The translations under genes were made by a program, and so were the position numbers. Positions 8,713 through 18,286 of a DNA stretch of 40,803 nucleotides are shown in pieces. Under the pieces are notes generated by a model. That model was not told where the DNA came from. It worked only from the letters and a program-made list of their open reading frames with translations, and ran no database searches. The DNA is taken from NCBI GenBank assembly GCA_020833225.1, contig JAJHQS010000010.1, positions 1 through 40,803 of the forward strand. The letters run 5' to 3'. The number at the start of each line of letters is the position of its first letter. The stretch's first letter is position 1. The DNA is from Desulfurococcaceae archaeon. GTDB lineage: Archaea > Thermoproteota > Thermoprotei_A > Sulfolobales > Desulfurococcaceae.

Positions 8713-10155
8713 CTATTTATTTCGCAAGCATGTTTTTACACCACCTTTTAAACTAAAAGCACGATAACCCATTTCTCTCAGTTCTTTAGCCATAATATAA
8801 CTCACATTTCCAGTTTCACAAATTAACACTAGAGTTTTATCTTTAAACTTCTCTAAGTCAATATCTCTCAGAGCAATACTATTAGGTATAGGTGGAGAAC
8901 GATTACTCCTCACATCTACTAATACCGCGTTCTCAGGTATGAAGTCTATTTCAATACCACTTGCAGACACTATATCATCAGGGCTAGTTGAGAGGACGTC
9001 ATATATTCTCAGCGAGTTAATAGACTTTTCTATTAAGCTTAAATCCACGCTATTAATATACCTAGTGATCTCTTCTGGATTAGCAGCTGTTACTACACGT
9101 GTAGGTGCAATAGCACAGGCTTCAAAAACCTTCGAGGAGTATTCATAAAGCCCTATACGCCTTGAGATATCTATGATCTCTTCTTTATCTAACCCTAATA
9201 GTGGTCTTAATATTGATGTTTTCAATTTAACAGCTTTCTCAATAGCACTTAGATTTTTCAGTGTTTGACTTGACGCCTGACCAAGAGATTCTCCTGTAAC
9301 TATAGCGTTATAGTTTAATTTCTCAGCTATTTTATCAGCTATAATATACATTAATGCTCTTAAAACTACTTGCCTATAACTCCACTCAACTCTCCTCGTG
9401 ATCTCTGAGATCACGTCTGTGAAATCTACTAATATAAAGCTTGGCCTATAACCATATAGCCACTCAGATGCCAACTTCTTAGCTACTGTGAAAGCATAGT
9501 ATGAGGAGAGAGTAGATCCTAAGTAGTAGTGTAGAAAGTCTACTTCAACACCCCTCTTAGCTATAAACCATGCAGCTACTGGTGAATCAAATCCGCCTGA
9601 AAAGAGAACAAGTGCTTTGCCCTCTACACCTATTGGTAATCCTCCAGGACCACTCACAGTACTAGTATAGAGATATGCTGTTAAACCTCTCACTTCTAAT
9701 TCCACTAGGACTTCTGGGTTTTCAAGGTCTACTCCTGAAGAATATGGTTTTAATAGTTCACCAATTCTTCGTGCTACATCTAGTGATGTAAAAGTGTGTT
9801 TTCCACTACGTTTAACTCTCACAGCGAATTTCTTACCCTCAATACTACTCTTAGTATTTTTAAAAACCCACTCAGCTAGGTCATCGAGGTCTCTGAAGTT
9901 ATATGTAATTACTACTCCTGCTCTATGTATTCCAAAAACCCTACTTAAACCAGTGAGTATGTCTCTATCTGTTGTTAACCATATCTTAGCCTCTATAATG
10001 CGTGAATTTAATACTCTGGCATTACTCCTCTCAGCCATGTCTCTAATATTATCAATTAGTCTTCTGTAGAACTTAGGCCTAGTTCTCTTAGATCTCAATG
10101 GGATCTCTCCAGCGACAGTAATGAGGTATTCTGGCATAGTAGACTCCAAACTCAA
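8713..10155 (-). CDS. thiI: tRNA 4-thiouridine sulfurtransferase ThiI with C-terminal rhodanese-like domain
   Basis: A three-part enzyme: N-terminal ferredoxin-like/THUMP region (to about residue 170), PP-loop adenylation domain with SGGFDS at 186-191, and a rhodanese-like tail with a Cys in LICETGN (C446). A second Cys in FEACAIAPT (C347) matches the E. coli Cys that forms the catalytic disulfide with the rhodanese Cys. Many archaeal ThiI proteins lack the rhodanese domain, so this looks like the persulfide-relay version. It makes s4U8 in tRNA and may support thiazole synthesis. Met7 is an alternative start. It is convergent with rfcL and divergent from guaA. Confidence 0.93.
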   Translation of the reverse strand: MSLESTMPEYLITVAGEIPLRSKRTRPKFYRRLIDNIRDMAERSNARVLNSRIIEAKIWLTTDRDILTGLSRVFGIHRAGVVITYNFRDLDDLAEWVFKNTKSSIEGKKFAVRVKRSGKHTFTSLDVARRIGELLKPYSSGVDLENPEVLVELEVRGLTAYLYTSTVSGPGGLPIGVEGKALVLFSGGFDSPVAAWFIAKRGVEVDFLHYYLGSTLSSYYAFTVAKKLASEWLYGYRPSFILVDFTDVISEITRRVEWSYRQVVLRALMYIIADKIAEKLNYNAIVTGESLGQASSQTLKNLSAIEKAVKLKTSILRPLLGLDKEEIIDISRRIGLYEYSSKVFEACAIAPTRVVTAANPEEITRYINSVDLSLIEKSINSLRIYDVLSTSPDDIVSASGIEIDFIPENAVLVDVRSNRSPPIPNSIALRDIDLEKFKDKTLVLICETGNVSYIMAKELREMGYRAFSLKGGVKTCLRNK

Positions 10156-10208
10156 TTATACAAGTTCCCTATTAGTCTATATTAACTACAACACATATTC
10201 CTAATTAT

Positions 10209-11774
10209 ATGACAGTCGATAACCTCTATATTAAAGGAGGTAGTGTACTAGTTATTGATTATGGAGGGCAATATACACACTTAATAGCGAGAAGACTCAG
10301 GGAGCTCGGGGTTTTAGCTTTAATAGAGCCCTATAATAGAATTGATAATGTTGATTTCTCAAAGTACTCAGCTATAGTTTTATCTGGTAGTCATAGAAGT
10401 ACATTTAATGCTGATAGCCTAGTAGAATATTCAGCTAGAAGAGTACTCTACGAGACTAAAATACCTGTTCTAGGTATTTGCTTCGGCCACCAGCTCATAG
10501 CAAAAATTCTAGGTGGAGTTGTTAAAAGTGGGTGTGGTGAGTTTGGAGGAGTAGTAGTTAAGGTGGTTAGTGAAGACGAGTTATTTAATGGGTGGAGTAG
10601 TGAGGAACGAGTATGGATGAGTCACAGTGACTGTGTCACTGAGCCACCACCTGATAGTAGAGTTCTCGCTGTCTCAGAGAACGATTTCATAGCTGCAATT
10701 AGACTAATTGTTAATGATAGAGTAGTGTATACTGTGCAATTTCACCCTGAAGTAGTACATACACCTAAAGGTAAACTATTACTTGAAAACTTCGTGAAGA
10801 TATCTGGGTTAAAGAGAGAGTGGAAGAGTGAATACTATTACAACTATGTATTAACAGAGCTTGAGAAGTATAAGTCTATAGAGGGGCCTATAATAGCGGC
10901 TGTTAGTGGCGGAATTGACTCAACAGTTTCTGCACTATTAGCTAAGCGAGTATTCGGTGGAAGACTCACACCTGTATTTATAGATCACGGTTTATTCCGC
11001 GAGGGAGAACCCGAAGAAGTAGTTGAAATGTTAAAGAAAGTGGGTTTAGAACCCCTCGTAATTAATGCTCAAGAGAGATTTCTCAGTAGACTTGAAGGTG
11101 TTAGAGACTGCGAGATTCGTAGACAAATTATAGGTGAAGAGTTTGCTCTCGTCTTTAGTGAAATTATGGATAAAGAAGATTCTAGGGTATTTGTTCAGGG
11201 AACTACTTATCCAGATATTGTTGAGAGCGGTGCTACTGGCGTTGCAGATAAGATCAAGACTCATCACAATGTTGCTGGATTACCTCTCTGGTTTAGAGAG
11301 AAATATGTTGTTTTAGAGCCTTTAAAATACCTCTATAAAGACGAGGTAAGAGAAATTGGTAAAATTCTAGGCTTACCAGACTACTTCACTAAGAGACACC
11401 CGTTTCCAGGCCCTGGATTAGCTGTTAGAGTTATTGGTGAATTCACTAGGAGGAAGCTTGAGATATGTAAGAAGGCTTCAGCTATAGTTGAGCGTGTTTT
11501 AAAAAAACACGGTCTCTATGACCACGTATGGCAGGCCTTTGCAGTAGTTGGAGATGACTTATGGGTTGGAGTTAAAGGTGATGCTAGGAGACATGGATAT
11601 ATTGTAACTGTGAGAATTGTTGAGAGCTCTGACGCTATGACTGCTGATTATGTAAAATTGCCTTATAGTATTATTGATGAGATTTCCAGGGAAATCACGA
11701 GGAGTATTGATGAAGTCACCATGGTGACTTATGCTGTGACAACTAAGCCTCCTAGTACTATTGAACCCTGCTAA
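10209..11774 (+). CDS. guaA: GMP synthase, fused glutaminase and synthetase
   Basis: Converts XMP to GMP using glutamine. The N-terminal class I amidotransferase domain has nucleophile Cys91 in GICFGHQ and the His/Glu pair in FHPEVVHT. The ATP pyrophosphatase domain has the P-loop SGGIDST, and the C-terminal dimerisation domain ends in TTKPPSTIE, as is typical. Both activities are in one 521-residue chain, unlike the split GuaAa/GuaAb of many euryarchaea. It is 26 bases upstream of purA, so the GMP and AMP branches are made from one transcript. The ATG at 10209 is well supported by the domain start. Confidence 0.96.
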   Translation: MTVDNLYIKGGSVLVIDYGGQYTHLIARRLRELGVLALIEPYNRIDNVDFSKYSAIVLSGSHRSTFNADSLVEYSARRVLYETKIPVLGICFGHQLIAKILGGVVKSGCGEFGGVVVKVVSEDELFNGWSSEERVWMSHSDCVTEPPPDSRVLAVSENDFIAAIRLIVNDRVVYTVQFHPEVVHTPKGKLLLENFVKISGLKREWKSEYYYNYVLTELEKYKSIEGPIIAAVSGGIDSTVSALLAKRVFGGRLTPVFIDHGLFREGEPEEVVEMLKKVGLEPLVINAQERFLSRLEGVRDCEIRRQIIGEEFALVFSEIMDKEDSRVFVQGTTYPDIVESGATGVADKIKTHHNVAGLPLWFREKYVVLEPLKYLYKDEVREIGKILGLPDYFTKRHPFPGPGLAVRVIGEFTRRKLEICKKASAIVERVLKKHGLYDHVWQAFAVVGDDLWVGVKGDARRHGYIVTVRIVESSDAMTADYVKLPYSIIDEISREITRSIDEVTMVTYAVTTKPPSTIEPC

Positions 11775-11800
11775 TATTATTACTACTTGGTGACTAATCT

Positions 11801-12814
11801 ATGTTAACTGTTATTGTTGGCGGGTTTTTCGGTGATGAGGGTAAGGGTAAAATTGCAGGTTACTTAGCCCTAGCCAAGAAATATGGTTATGCTGTGAGAA
11901 CAGGTTCTATTAATGCTGGTCACACAGTAGTATATAATGGTAAGATATATAGGCTTAGGACATTGTCGGCAGGATTTGTAAATAAATCCGCGAAGCTACT
12001 TATACCGCCTGGAGCACTCATAAAGCTAGATGTATTTTTCCGCGAAGTTGAAGAACTAGGTGTTAGGGGTAGAGTGCATGTAGACTATAATACAGGGGTT
12101 ATTGAGGATGTTCATGTGGCTCGTGAAAGAGAAGATCCAGTGCTCAGGGCTATAGGGTCAACTTTTCAAGGAGTTGGTGTTGCTACGGCTGATCGTGTTT
12201 TAAGAAAACTGAGAATAGCACGAGAATATAGTGAGTTAAGAGAGTTTTTAGCAGACACATCCTCCATGATCTATGAGGCGTTAAATAGAGGTGAGAAAAT
12301 CCTAGTAGAGGGGACTCAGGGCACTTATCTCTCACTCTACCATGGAACATATCCTTATGTTACTAGTCGTGATACAACAGCCTCCGGCATACTCTCCGAG
12401 GTTGGTATAGGCCCTAAATATGTTGACAATGTGCTTGTAGTGTTTAAAGCATATGTTACTAGAGTTGGAGAGGGGCCTCTTGAAGGAGAGCTCAGTGTAG
12501 AAGAGTTAGAGAGACGTGGCTGGATAGAGAGGGGTTCTGTTACAGGTAGATTGCGTAGAGCTGCACCATTTAATTATAAATTAGCAGAGAGGGCTATTAT
12601 GTTGAATTCTGCTACTTGTATTGCTATTACAAAGATCGATGCTTTATTCCCAGGTGCAAGGGGTGTGAAGAGTTGGAATGCCTTACCACGTGATGCAAGA
12701 GAGTGGATTGAAGAAGTGGAGTCTAAGTTGAAGAGGCCTGTTGTGTTAATTGGTACTGGAGAGTATATTGAAGACGTAGTAGATAGGTCTAGAGATTTGG
12801 GTGTTGAATTGTGA
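11801..12814 (+). CDS. purA: Adenylosuccinate synthetase, short archaeal form
   Basis: First committed step from IMP to AMP (IMP + Asp + GTP). The GTP-binding GDEGKGK is at residues 11-17 and GHTVV follows near 40. At 337 residues it is about 90 shorter than bacterial PurA, which matches the compact form known from hyperthermophilic archaea (about 339 residues in Pyrococcus), so it is not a truncation. Its stop overlaps the GTG start of the next gene by four bases, which implies translational coupling to a flavoprotein. PurB is not in this window. Confidence 0.95.
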   Translation: MLTVIVGGFFGDEGKGKIAGYLALAKKYGYAVRTGSINAGHTVVYNGKIYRLRTLSAGFVNKSAKLLIPPGALIKLDVFFREVEELGVRGRVHVDYNTGVIEDVHVAREREDPVLRAIGSTFQGVGVATADRVLRKLRIAREYSELREFLADTSSMIYEALNRGEKILVEGTQGTYLSLYHGTYPYVTSRDTTASGILSEVGIGPKYVDNVLVVFKAYVTRVGEGPLEGELSVEELERRGWIERGSVTGRLRRAAPFNYKLAERAIMLNSATCIAITKIDALFPGARGVKSWNALPRDAREWIEEVESKLKRPVVLIGTGEYIEDVVDRSRDLGVEL

Positions 12815-14229
12815 GAGAATATGATGTAGTAGTTATTGGTGGTGGCCCAGCTGGCTTATTTGCGACACTAGAACTCACTAAGCTTCGCAGAGATCTAAAA
12901 ATAGCTTTATTTGATAAAGGTGCTCGAGTAGAGGAGAGGAGGTGTATAATTGCATCTAAAACACCAGATTGGTGGCGTTCTCCACTACAAATGGTGAATT
13001 GCCATGCTTGTAGTATTTGCCACGTCCTCCACGGTATTGGTGGTGCTGGTACTTTTAGTAGTGGTATTGTTAATTTAAGGCCTGATGTGGGGGGAGATTT
13101 AGATAAATTATTGGGAAGTTGGGAGGCTGCCGAGGAACTTATAAAATACGTAGATGATATTCTCTTAGAGTTTGGTGCTCCTAAAGAGAGCTTATTTACC
13201 CCGGATCCTAGGAGAGCTAGGCGTATTGAGAAATTAGCTGCCAAAGCTGGTGCTAAATATATACCTACACCACAGAGAGTCCTGGGTACAGAGATCGTTA
13301 TTAAAATAATTGCTAATATTACAAAACACCTCGAAGAAATGGGTGTTAGAATTTATAGTCTAACTAGTGTTGACGATGTTGAGAGAGATCAGGGGGTATT
13401 TAAACTGAAAACTAATCGCGGTGAATTTTACGCTAAAAAACTCCTCATAGCTCCTGGACGTAGTGGTGTTGAATGGCTTAGAAGAGTTGCAGAGAGACTA
13501 AGTATAAATATAAAACCAGGCTTTCTAGATGTAGGTGTTAGAGTCGAAGTCCCACACTATATAACAGAACATGTTACAAGTATAAATTATGATCCAAAGA
13601 TTGTAATGTATACTAAGACATATGATGATATGGTGAGAACTTTCTGTACAAATCCACAGGGATTTGTAATTAAAGAATTCTATAGTGATGGCACTATTGG
13701 CGTTAATGGTGAGAGCTTTAAAGAAATTAAGTCTAAAAACACAAACCTCGCACTTCTCGTCACATTAAGACTCACAGACCCCTATACAGATACACTTGAA
13801 CTTGGAAAATCTATTGCTAGAATGGCTACTAAAGTAGGTGTTGGTAAACCTATTATTCAGAGACTCGGAGATCTAGAGAGAGGTAGGAGGAGTACTTGGG
13901 AGAGAATATCGAGGAGTACTATTACACCAACACTAAGAGACTGTACCCCTGGAGATATTAGTCTAATTATGCCGCATAGAGTTCTAAGCAATATCCTTGA
14001 GGCTATATCACGCCTCGACACAATATATCCTGGAATAGCCTCACCACAGACACTGATATACGCGCCTGAGATCAAGTATTATGGCGTCGTAGTCGAGGCA
14101 AATAGAGATATGGAGACAAATATTGAAGGCGTTTACGTAGCTGGTGATGGTGCAGGATTATCTCGCGGAATAAACGTAGCTGCAGCCACAGGTATTCTAG
14201 CTGCACGTGGCATAGCTAAGTCTCTATGA
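12811..14229 (+). CDS. COG2509-like FAD-dependent oxidoreductase of unknown substrate
   Basis: The N-terminal dinucleotide-binding motif VVIGGGPAGLFA (residues 6-17) and the C-terminal FAD motif VYVAGDGAGLSRGINVAAA identify an FAD enzyme of the COG2509 type. A cysteine cluster (NCHACSICHVLHG, near residue 68) precedes GGAGTFSSG; CxxC-x2-C could be redox-active or metal-binding, but no known family ligand set is evident. It starts at GTG 12811, overlapping purA by 4 bases, and precedes a phosphoribosyltransferase, so it belongs to the nucleotide operon. The substrate is unknown. A role in purine or cofactor metabolism is inferred only from position. Confidence 0.8.
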   Translation: MREYDVVVIGGGPAGLFATLELTKLRRDLKIALFDKGARVEERRCIIASKTPDWWRSPLQMVNCHACSICHVLHGIGGAGTFSSGIVNLRPDVGGDLDKLLGSWEAAEELIKYVDDILLEFGAPKESLFTPDPRRARRIEKLAAKAGAKYIPTPQRVLGTEIVIKIIANITKHLEEMGVRIYSLTSVDDVERDQGVFKLKTNRGEFYAKKLLIAPGRSGVEWLRRVAERLSINIKPGFLDVGVRVEVPHYITEHVTSINYDPKIVMYTKTYDDMVRTFCTNPQGFVIKEFYSDGTIGVNGESFKEIKSKNTNLALLVTLRLTDPYTDTLELGKSIARMATKVGVGKPIIQRLGDLERGRRSTWERISRSTITPTLRDCTPGDISLIMPHRVLSNILEAISRLDTIYPGIASPQTLIYAPEIKYYGVVVEANRDMETNIEGVYVAGDGAGLSRGINVAAATGILAARGIAKSL

Positions 14230-14251
14230 GTATTGTGAAGTAGTAGTTTAG

Positions 14252-14872
<621 letters not shown>

Positions 14873-14889
14873 AGTAGGATTTTTAAACT

Positions 14890-15597
14890 TTGTTTAACGT
14901 ATTTTTAGTCGGGCATTTGCTCATAGTAGCACTTGACACTCTACGAGATCAGGGATTTGAAGACCCACTGAGAAAAATTGTTGAAGAAGTTTCACCACAT
15001 GTTTCTGGCTTTAAAATAGGCTTAAGCCTACTCCTCGAAAAAGGATTAGGAGTTATTAGTAAGGTAAAGAAGTTCTCAGAGAGAGAAGTAATTGCAGACT
15101 TAAAACTCGCCGATATAGGAGACATTATGATTACTACACTTAAACTCTTAGCGAGTGTTGGTGTTGACGCTATAATAGCTCACGGGTTTATAGGTGTAAG
15201 TGATGCTCTAGATAAGCTTATAGCTGAAGCTGAGAAATACGATGTAAACGTCATATTAGTTGTCTCAATGAGTCATAGAGGCTCTGAAAAATATATTGAT
15301 AAACACTTCGAAGAACTCCTCCAAGACGCTGTTCAATTAGGAGTTCACGGCGTTGTAATACCAGCTACTAAGCCTCATTTAATTACACAAGCTAGGAGAG
15401 TTCTTGGAAGTGAAGTTTATATATATTCACCTGGTGTAGGAGTTCAAGGAGCTAAGCCTGGAGATGCACTTTGTGCTGGAGCAGATTACGAAATTATTGG
15501 TAGACTTATAACTACATCTCTAAAGCCTTCAAGTGTTGTGAAAACTGTGAAGAATATTCAGCTTGAGAGGGTGAGAGAGTGTCGTGGATCCCTATAG
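14890..15597 (+). CDS. pyrF: Orotidine 5'-phosphate decarboxylase
   Basis: Last step of UMP synthesis (OMP to UMP + CO2). The catalytic tetrad region reads ADLKLADIGD, giving the D-K-x-x-D signature. VALDT at the N-terminus and YSPGVGVQGA near the phosphate-binding loop are also diagnostic. The long frame opens at TTG 14890. The conserved LLIVALD begins about nine codons in, so a later start is possible. It overlaps pyrE by 19 bases. The order pyrF-pyrE-pyrK-pyrD makes one rightward operon. Confidence 0.95.
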   Translation: MFNVFLVGHLLIVALDTLRDQGFEDPLRKIVEEVSPHVSGFKIGLSLLLEKGLGVISKVKKFSEREVIADLKLADIGDIMITTLKLLASVGVDAIIAHGFIGVSDALDKLIAEAEKYDVNVILVVSMSHRGSEKYIDKHFEELLQDAVQLGVHGVVIPATKPHLITQARRVLGSEVYIYSPGVGVQGAKPGDALCAGADYEIIGRLITTSLKPSSVVKTVKNIQLERVRECRGSL

Positions 15598-16172
15598 AAA
15601 TGTATAAATATGGTATGATTAAATTTGGGAAATTCAAGCTTACCTCTGGTATTGAGAGCCCCTATTACATCGACGTGAGGAAACTTTATAGTTACCCCGA
15701 ATTAGCTCGACGCGTAGTAAGTGAGCTTATAGCTAAAATACCACTAGACGCCTTCGAAGTACTAGCAGGTGTTGAATCAGCTGGTATACCATTAGCGGCT
15801 TACATATCATGTTTAACAGGAAAGCCTCTAGCTTATGTTAGAAAAGAACCTAAGAAACATGGTACTGGCAATGTGGTTGAAGGTGAAGTAACTAATAGGA
15901 GAGTTGCTATTGTAGACGACGTTGTAACCACAGGATCTTCTCTCATCAAAGCTATAGATAACTTGCTAAATGTTAATGCTAAGCCCGTGATGGCTGTAGT
16001 TATTGTTGATAGAGAGCAAGGTGGGAAAAAGCTTTTAGAATCACGTGGTATAAAGCTTTACGCATTATTAACAACAACAGAGATCTTCACAATACTCTTC
16101 AATAATGGAATTATTTCCAGAGAGACTTACGATAGTGTTTTAAACTATATAAAGTCATTTAAGGCTGATTAA
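15579..16172 (+). CDS. pyrE: Orotate phosphoribosyltransferase
   Basis: Joins orotate to PRPP to give OMP. The PRPP motif is VAIVDDVVTTGSSL (around residue 108), and FKLTSGIESPYYIDVRKLY is the usual orotate-site segment near the N-terminus. The length of 197 residues is normal for archaeal PyrE. The start lies inside the 3' end of pyrF (19-base overlap) and the stop is 3 bases before pyrK, so it is tightly coupled to both neighbours. Upstream genes pyrB, pyrI and pyrC are not in this window and must lie elsewhere. Confidence 0.95.
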   Translation: MSWIPIEMYKYGMIKFGKFKLTSGIESPYYIDVRKLYSYPELARRVVSELIAKIPLDAFEVLAGVESAGIPLAAYISCLTGKPLAYVRKEPKKHGTGNVVEGEVTNRRVAIVDDVVTTGSSLIKAIDNLLNVNAKPVMAVVIVDREQGGKKLLESRGIKLYALLTTTEIFTILFNNGIISRETYDSVLNYIKSFKAD

Positions 16173-16175
16173 GCC

Positions 16176-16940
16176 TTGTTCAGATCAGCTAAGAAGACTA
16201 GAATAATGATCCTCAGCGAGAAATATTATTATGTAGAGTTCAGTTTACTAGAGGATCTTGGGGTAGAGCCGAGACCACTACAATTTGTAAATATATGGAT
16301 ACCCGGCGTAGACGAGGTCCCTATGTCTATTTCTCAATACACTGAGGAGAAACTATATGTGCTCTTTAAAGTAGTAGGTGAAGGTACTAGGGGTTTAAGA
16401 GACCGTTGGGGGTTTTTTGGTGTAAAGGGTCCATTGGGTAACGGAATTTCTCTCAATAATTATAGTAGAGTATTATTCATAGCTGGTGGTACTGGTATAG
16501 CACCATTACCACTCCTAGCGAGACATGCTGAGAGAAATGGTGTTGAGCTTGATGTGATTTGGGGCGTTAAAAAGTCCTCAGAGCTCTTTGATGTAAAGAC
16601 TTTAGCGCCAAGTGTTAACAATGTCTACTATGCATCTGAAGACTGTATAGTTGGTTATTGTGGTAGGGCATCTGATCTTGCGGAGAGGTTTTTACGTGAA
16701 CACGCGTGGAGATATGATATAGTCATATGTGTAGGCCCCAAAAACATGCTCTTAGATATATGTAGAAAAGCAGGTAGCTTAGTAGATGTTTATGTATCTC
16801 TTGAAGCTATTGTTAAGTGTGGTTTTGGCGCTTGTGGCTCTTGTATTCTCAAACCAATACCAAAACTACTCTGCACTGATGGACCTGTTTTCAAATGTAA
16901 TGAGGTGTATAAACACCTTGAGTGGAATTCTCAATACTAG
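16176..16940 (+). CDS. pyrK: Dihydroorotate dehydrogenase electron-transfer subunit
   Basis: FAD and [2Fe-2S] protein that passes electrons from PyrD (class 1B) to NAD+. A ferredoxin-reductase-like core contains VLFIAGGTGIAPLP. A C-terminal cluster motif, CGFGACGSC followed by LLC about ten residues on, supplies the four cysteines. PMSIS after the FAD loop is also typical. The start is TTG 16176, three bases after pyrE. The 3' end overlaps the start of pyrD, its obligate partner, which supports a 1B heterotetramer. Confidence 0.94.
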   Translation: MFRSAKKTRIMILSEKYYYVEFSLLEDLGVEPRPLQFVNIWIPGVDEVPMSISQYTEEKLYVLFKVVGEGTRGLRDRWGFFGVKGPLGNGISLNNYSRVLFIAGGTGIAPLPLLARHAERNGVELDVIWGVKKSSELFDVKTLAPSVNNVYYASEDCIVGYCGRASDLAERFLREHAWRYDIVICVGPKNMLLDICRKAGSLVDVYVSLEAIVKCGFGACGSCILKPIPKLLCTDGPVFKCNEVYKHLEWNSQY

Positions 16941-17826
16941 AATTGCAGGATTAACATTAGAACACCCAGTGTTAAATGCCAGCGGCATATTGGGCTCAGA
17001 TCCCGAGCACATTGATATATTAGCTTCACATGGTTTTTCAGCTATAGTCACTAAGACTTTTACTCTAAATCCACGTGAAGGCTATAATCCACCAATACTC
17101 GTGGAGCTGAGGAGTGGGGGATTTCTCAACGCTATTGGATTAGCTAACCCAGGTATACAGGGTATTAAACCCCTCGTAGACAGGGCTAAGCTCCTCGGAA
17201 AACCCATAATTATCAGTATTAGTGGTAATAGTATCGAGGAATTTACTAAAATAGCAGAAGTAGCTGAAGATTCTGGGGCTTCCGCAGTAGAGCTTAATCT
17301 CAGTTGTCCACATGTTAAGGGCTTAGGACTAGAATTAGGCTCAGATCCATTCACAGTATTCTTAGTTGCGAGAGAAGTATCATCAATATTAAAAATACCA
17401 GTAATTGTTAAATTAGGACTCTCAGATAGAATAATAGAATCTGCTGGTAAAGCACTAGAAGCAGGTGCACGTGCACTCACACTAATAAACACTATTAGAG
17501 CATTAGCAATAGATATCTATAGCTTTAAGCCAATACTATCAAACATTTATGGTGGTCTTTCAGGTCCACCTATAAAGCCGATAGCACTGAGAGTAGTATA
17601 TGATGTATATAGGGAGCACAGAGCTGAGATCATTGGTTGTGGTGGGATCTCGAACTGGACTGATGCAGCTGAGTTCATATTAGCTGGTGCTCGTGCAATA
17701 CAAGTGGGAAGTGCTTTTTTGAAGAATAGAAAAGTCGTATATGAAATACTAGAGGGAATTAAAAAGTGGATGAATGTTCTCGGCTATAGTAGTGTAGAAA
17801 GCCTCGTTGGGAGATCCCATGTATAA
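16918..17826 (+). CDS. pyrD: Dihydroorotate dehydrogenase, class 1B catalytic subunit
   Basis: FMN enzyme oxidising dihydroorotate to orotate. The signature NLSCPHVKGLG holds the catalytic Cys of class 1, ASGILGS is near the N-terminus, and GCGGISNWTDAAEF is the phosphate/FMN loop. The frame is open back to 16786, but that extension overlaps pyrK and reads as a shadow of it. I prefer TTG 16918, because GAGGTG at 16902-16907 is a good Shine-Dalgarno 10 bases before it; ATG 16900 is the alternative. It is the last gene of the nucleotide block, followed by a gap with hairpins. Confidence 0.94.
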   Translation: MSGILNTRIAGLTLEHPVLNASGILGSDPEHIDILASHGFSAIVTKTFTLNPREGYNPPILVELRSGGFLNAIGLANPGIQGIKPLVDRAKLLGKPIIISISGNSIEEFTKIAEVAEDSGASAVELNLSCPHVKGLGLELGSDPFTVFLVAREVSSILKIPVIVKLGLSDRIIESAGKALEAGARALTLINTIRALAIDIYSFKPILSNIYGGLSGPPIKPIALRVVYDVYREHRAEIIGCGGISNWTDAAEFILAGARAIQVGSAFLKNRKVVYEILEGIKKWMNVLGYSSVESLVGRSHV

Positions 17827-17860
17827 GTATGATATAGGTAATTAGAGGTAGATAAGTGGT

Positions 17861-17882
17861 CCCCTAGGGGTGGAGTATCCAC
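17861..17882. other. Palindrome and hairpin between convergent pyrD and PqqD-like genes
   Basis: CCCCTAGGGG (17861-17870) is a perfect 10-base palindrome, and GTGGA-gta-TCCAC (17870-17882) is a perfect 5-bp hairpin abutting it. Further on, AATAAG and CTTATT near 17925-17945 form a weaker inverted repeat. The site lies between two convergent gene ends, so a transcription end or RNA-stability structure is the simplest reading. A small RNA is possible. Confidence 0.35.
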
Positions 17883-17962
17883 ATCTACTCGGTATTGGAG
17901 TCTTAGGTCATCCCATTTAAAAAATAAGTATTTCTACGCTTATTAAGTAGTTTCCTCTGTCT

Positions 17963-18286
17963 CTAATATCCTACTAGTCCTGCTTTAACCATTTGTTCTA
18001 GAACTATTAGTAATGGTTCTATGACTTCGTGATATGGTATATTAGCGTTATTTGAAATATCTACAGCTATGTCTTTAACAGTGTGTTCTCCATCACACAG
18101 CGCCCATATATAATATGCTAGTGGTGATAACTCATAGACTTCTTCTTCGCTAATAGCTACGTAGAATTTGTCTCGTTCAACTCCAAGGAATTCTCCTTTA
18201 CGTGTTGGTTTAGAGTCCCTGATAGCTTTATATCTCTCAATAACAGAGTCTTCTATTTTACCTTTAAGAGCATCTTCTTCACTCAT
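17963..18286 (-). CDS. PqqD-like domain protein
   Basis: A 107-residue protein whose body (LSPLAYYIWALCDGEHTVKDI) matches the PqqD fold, the peptide-binding winged helix also known as the RiPP recognition element. The conserved pattern has an xxYxIWxLCDGxxTV core followed by a helical half ending LEQMVKAGLVGY. No PqqA/E, radical SAM or precursor peptide gene is nearby. The frame is open further upstream (to 18400), but that part is the shadow of ssb. The ATG at 18286 overlaps the ssb stop (ATGAGTGA), so the two are translationally coupled. Function here is unknown; a peptide-binding or adaptor role is a guess. Confidence 0.75.
   Translation of the reverse strand: MSEEDALKGKIEDSVIERYKAIRDSKPTRKGEFLGVERDKFYVAISEEEVYELSPLAYYIWALCDGEHTVKDIAVDISNNANIPYHEVIEPLLIVLEQMVKAGLVGY

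Noticed and set aside
16786-16917. N-terminal extension of pyrD inside pyrK
   Set aside because: The extra residues overlap the pyrK coding sequence, have no dihydroorotate dehydrogenase homology, and a Shine-Dalgarno motif lies just before TTG 16918.
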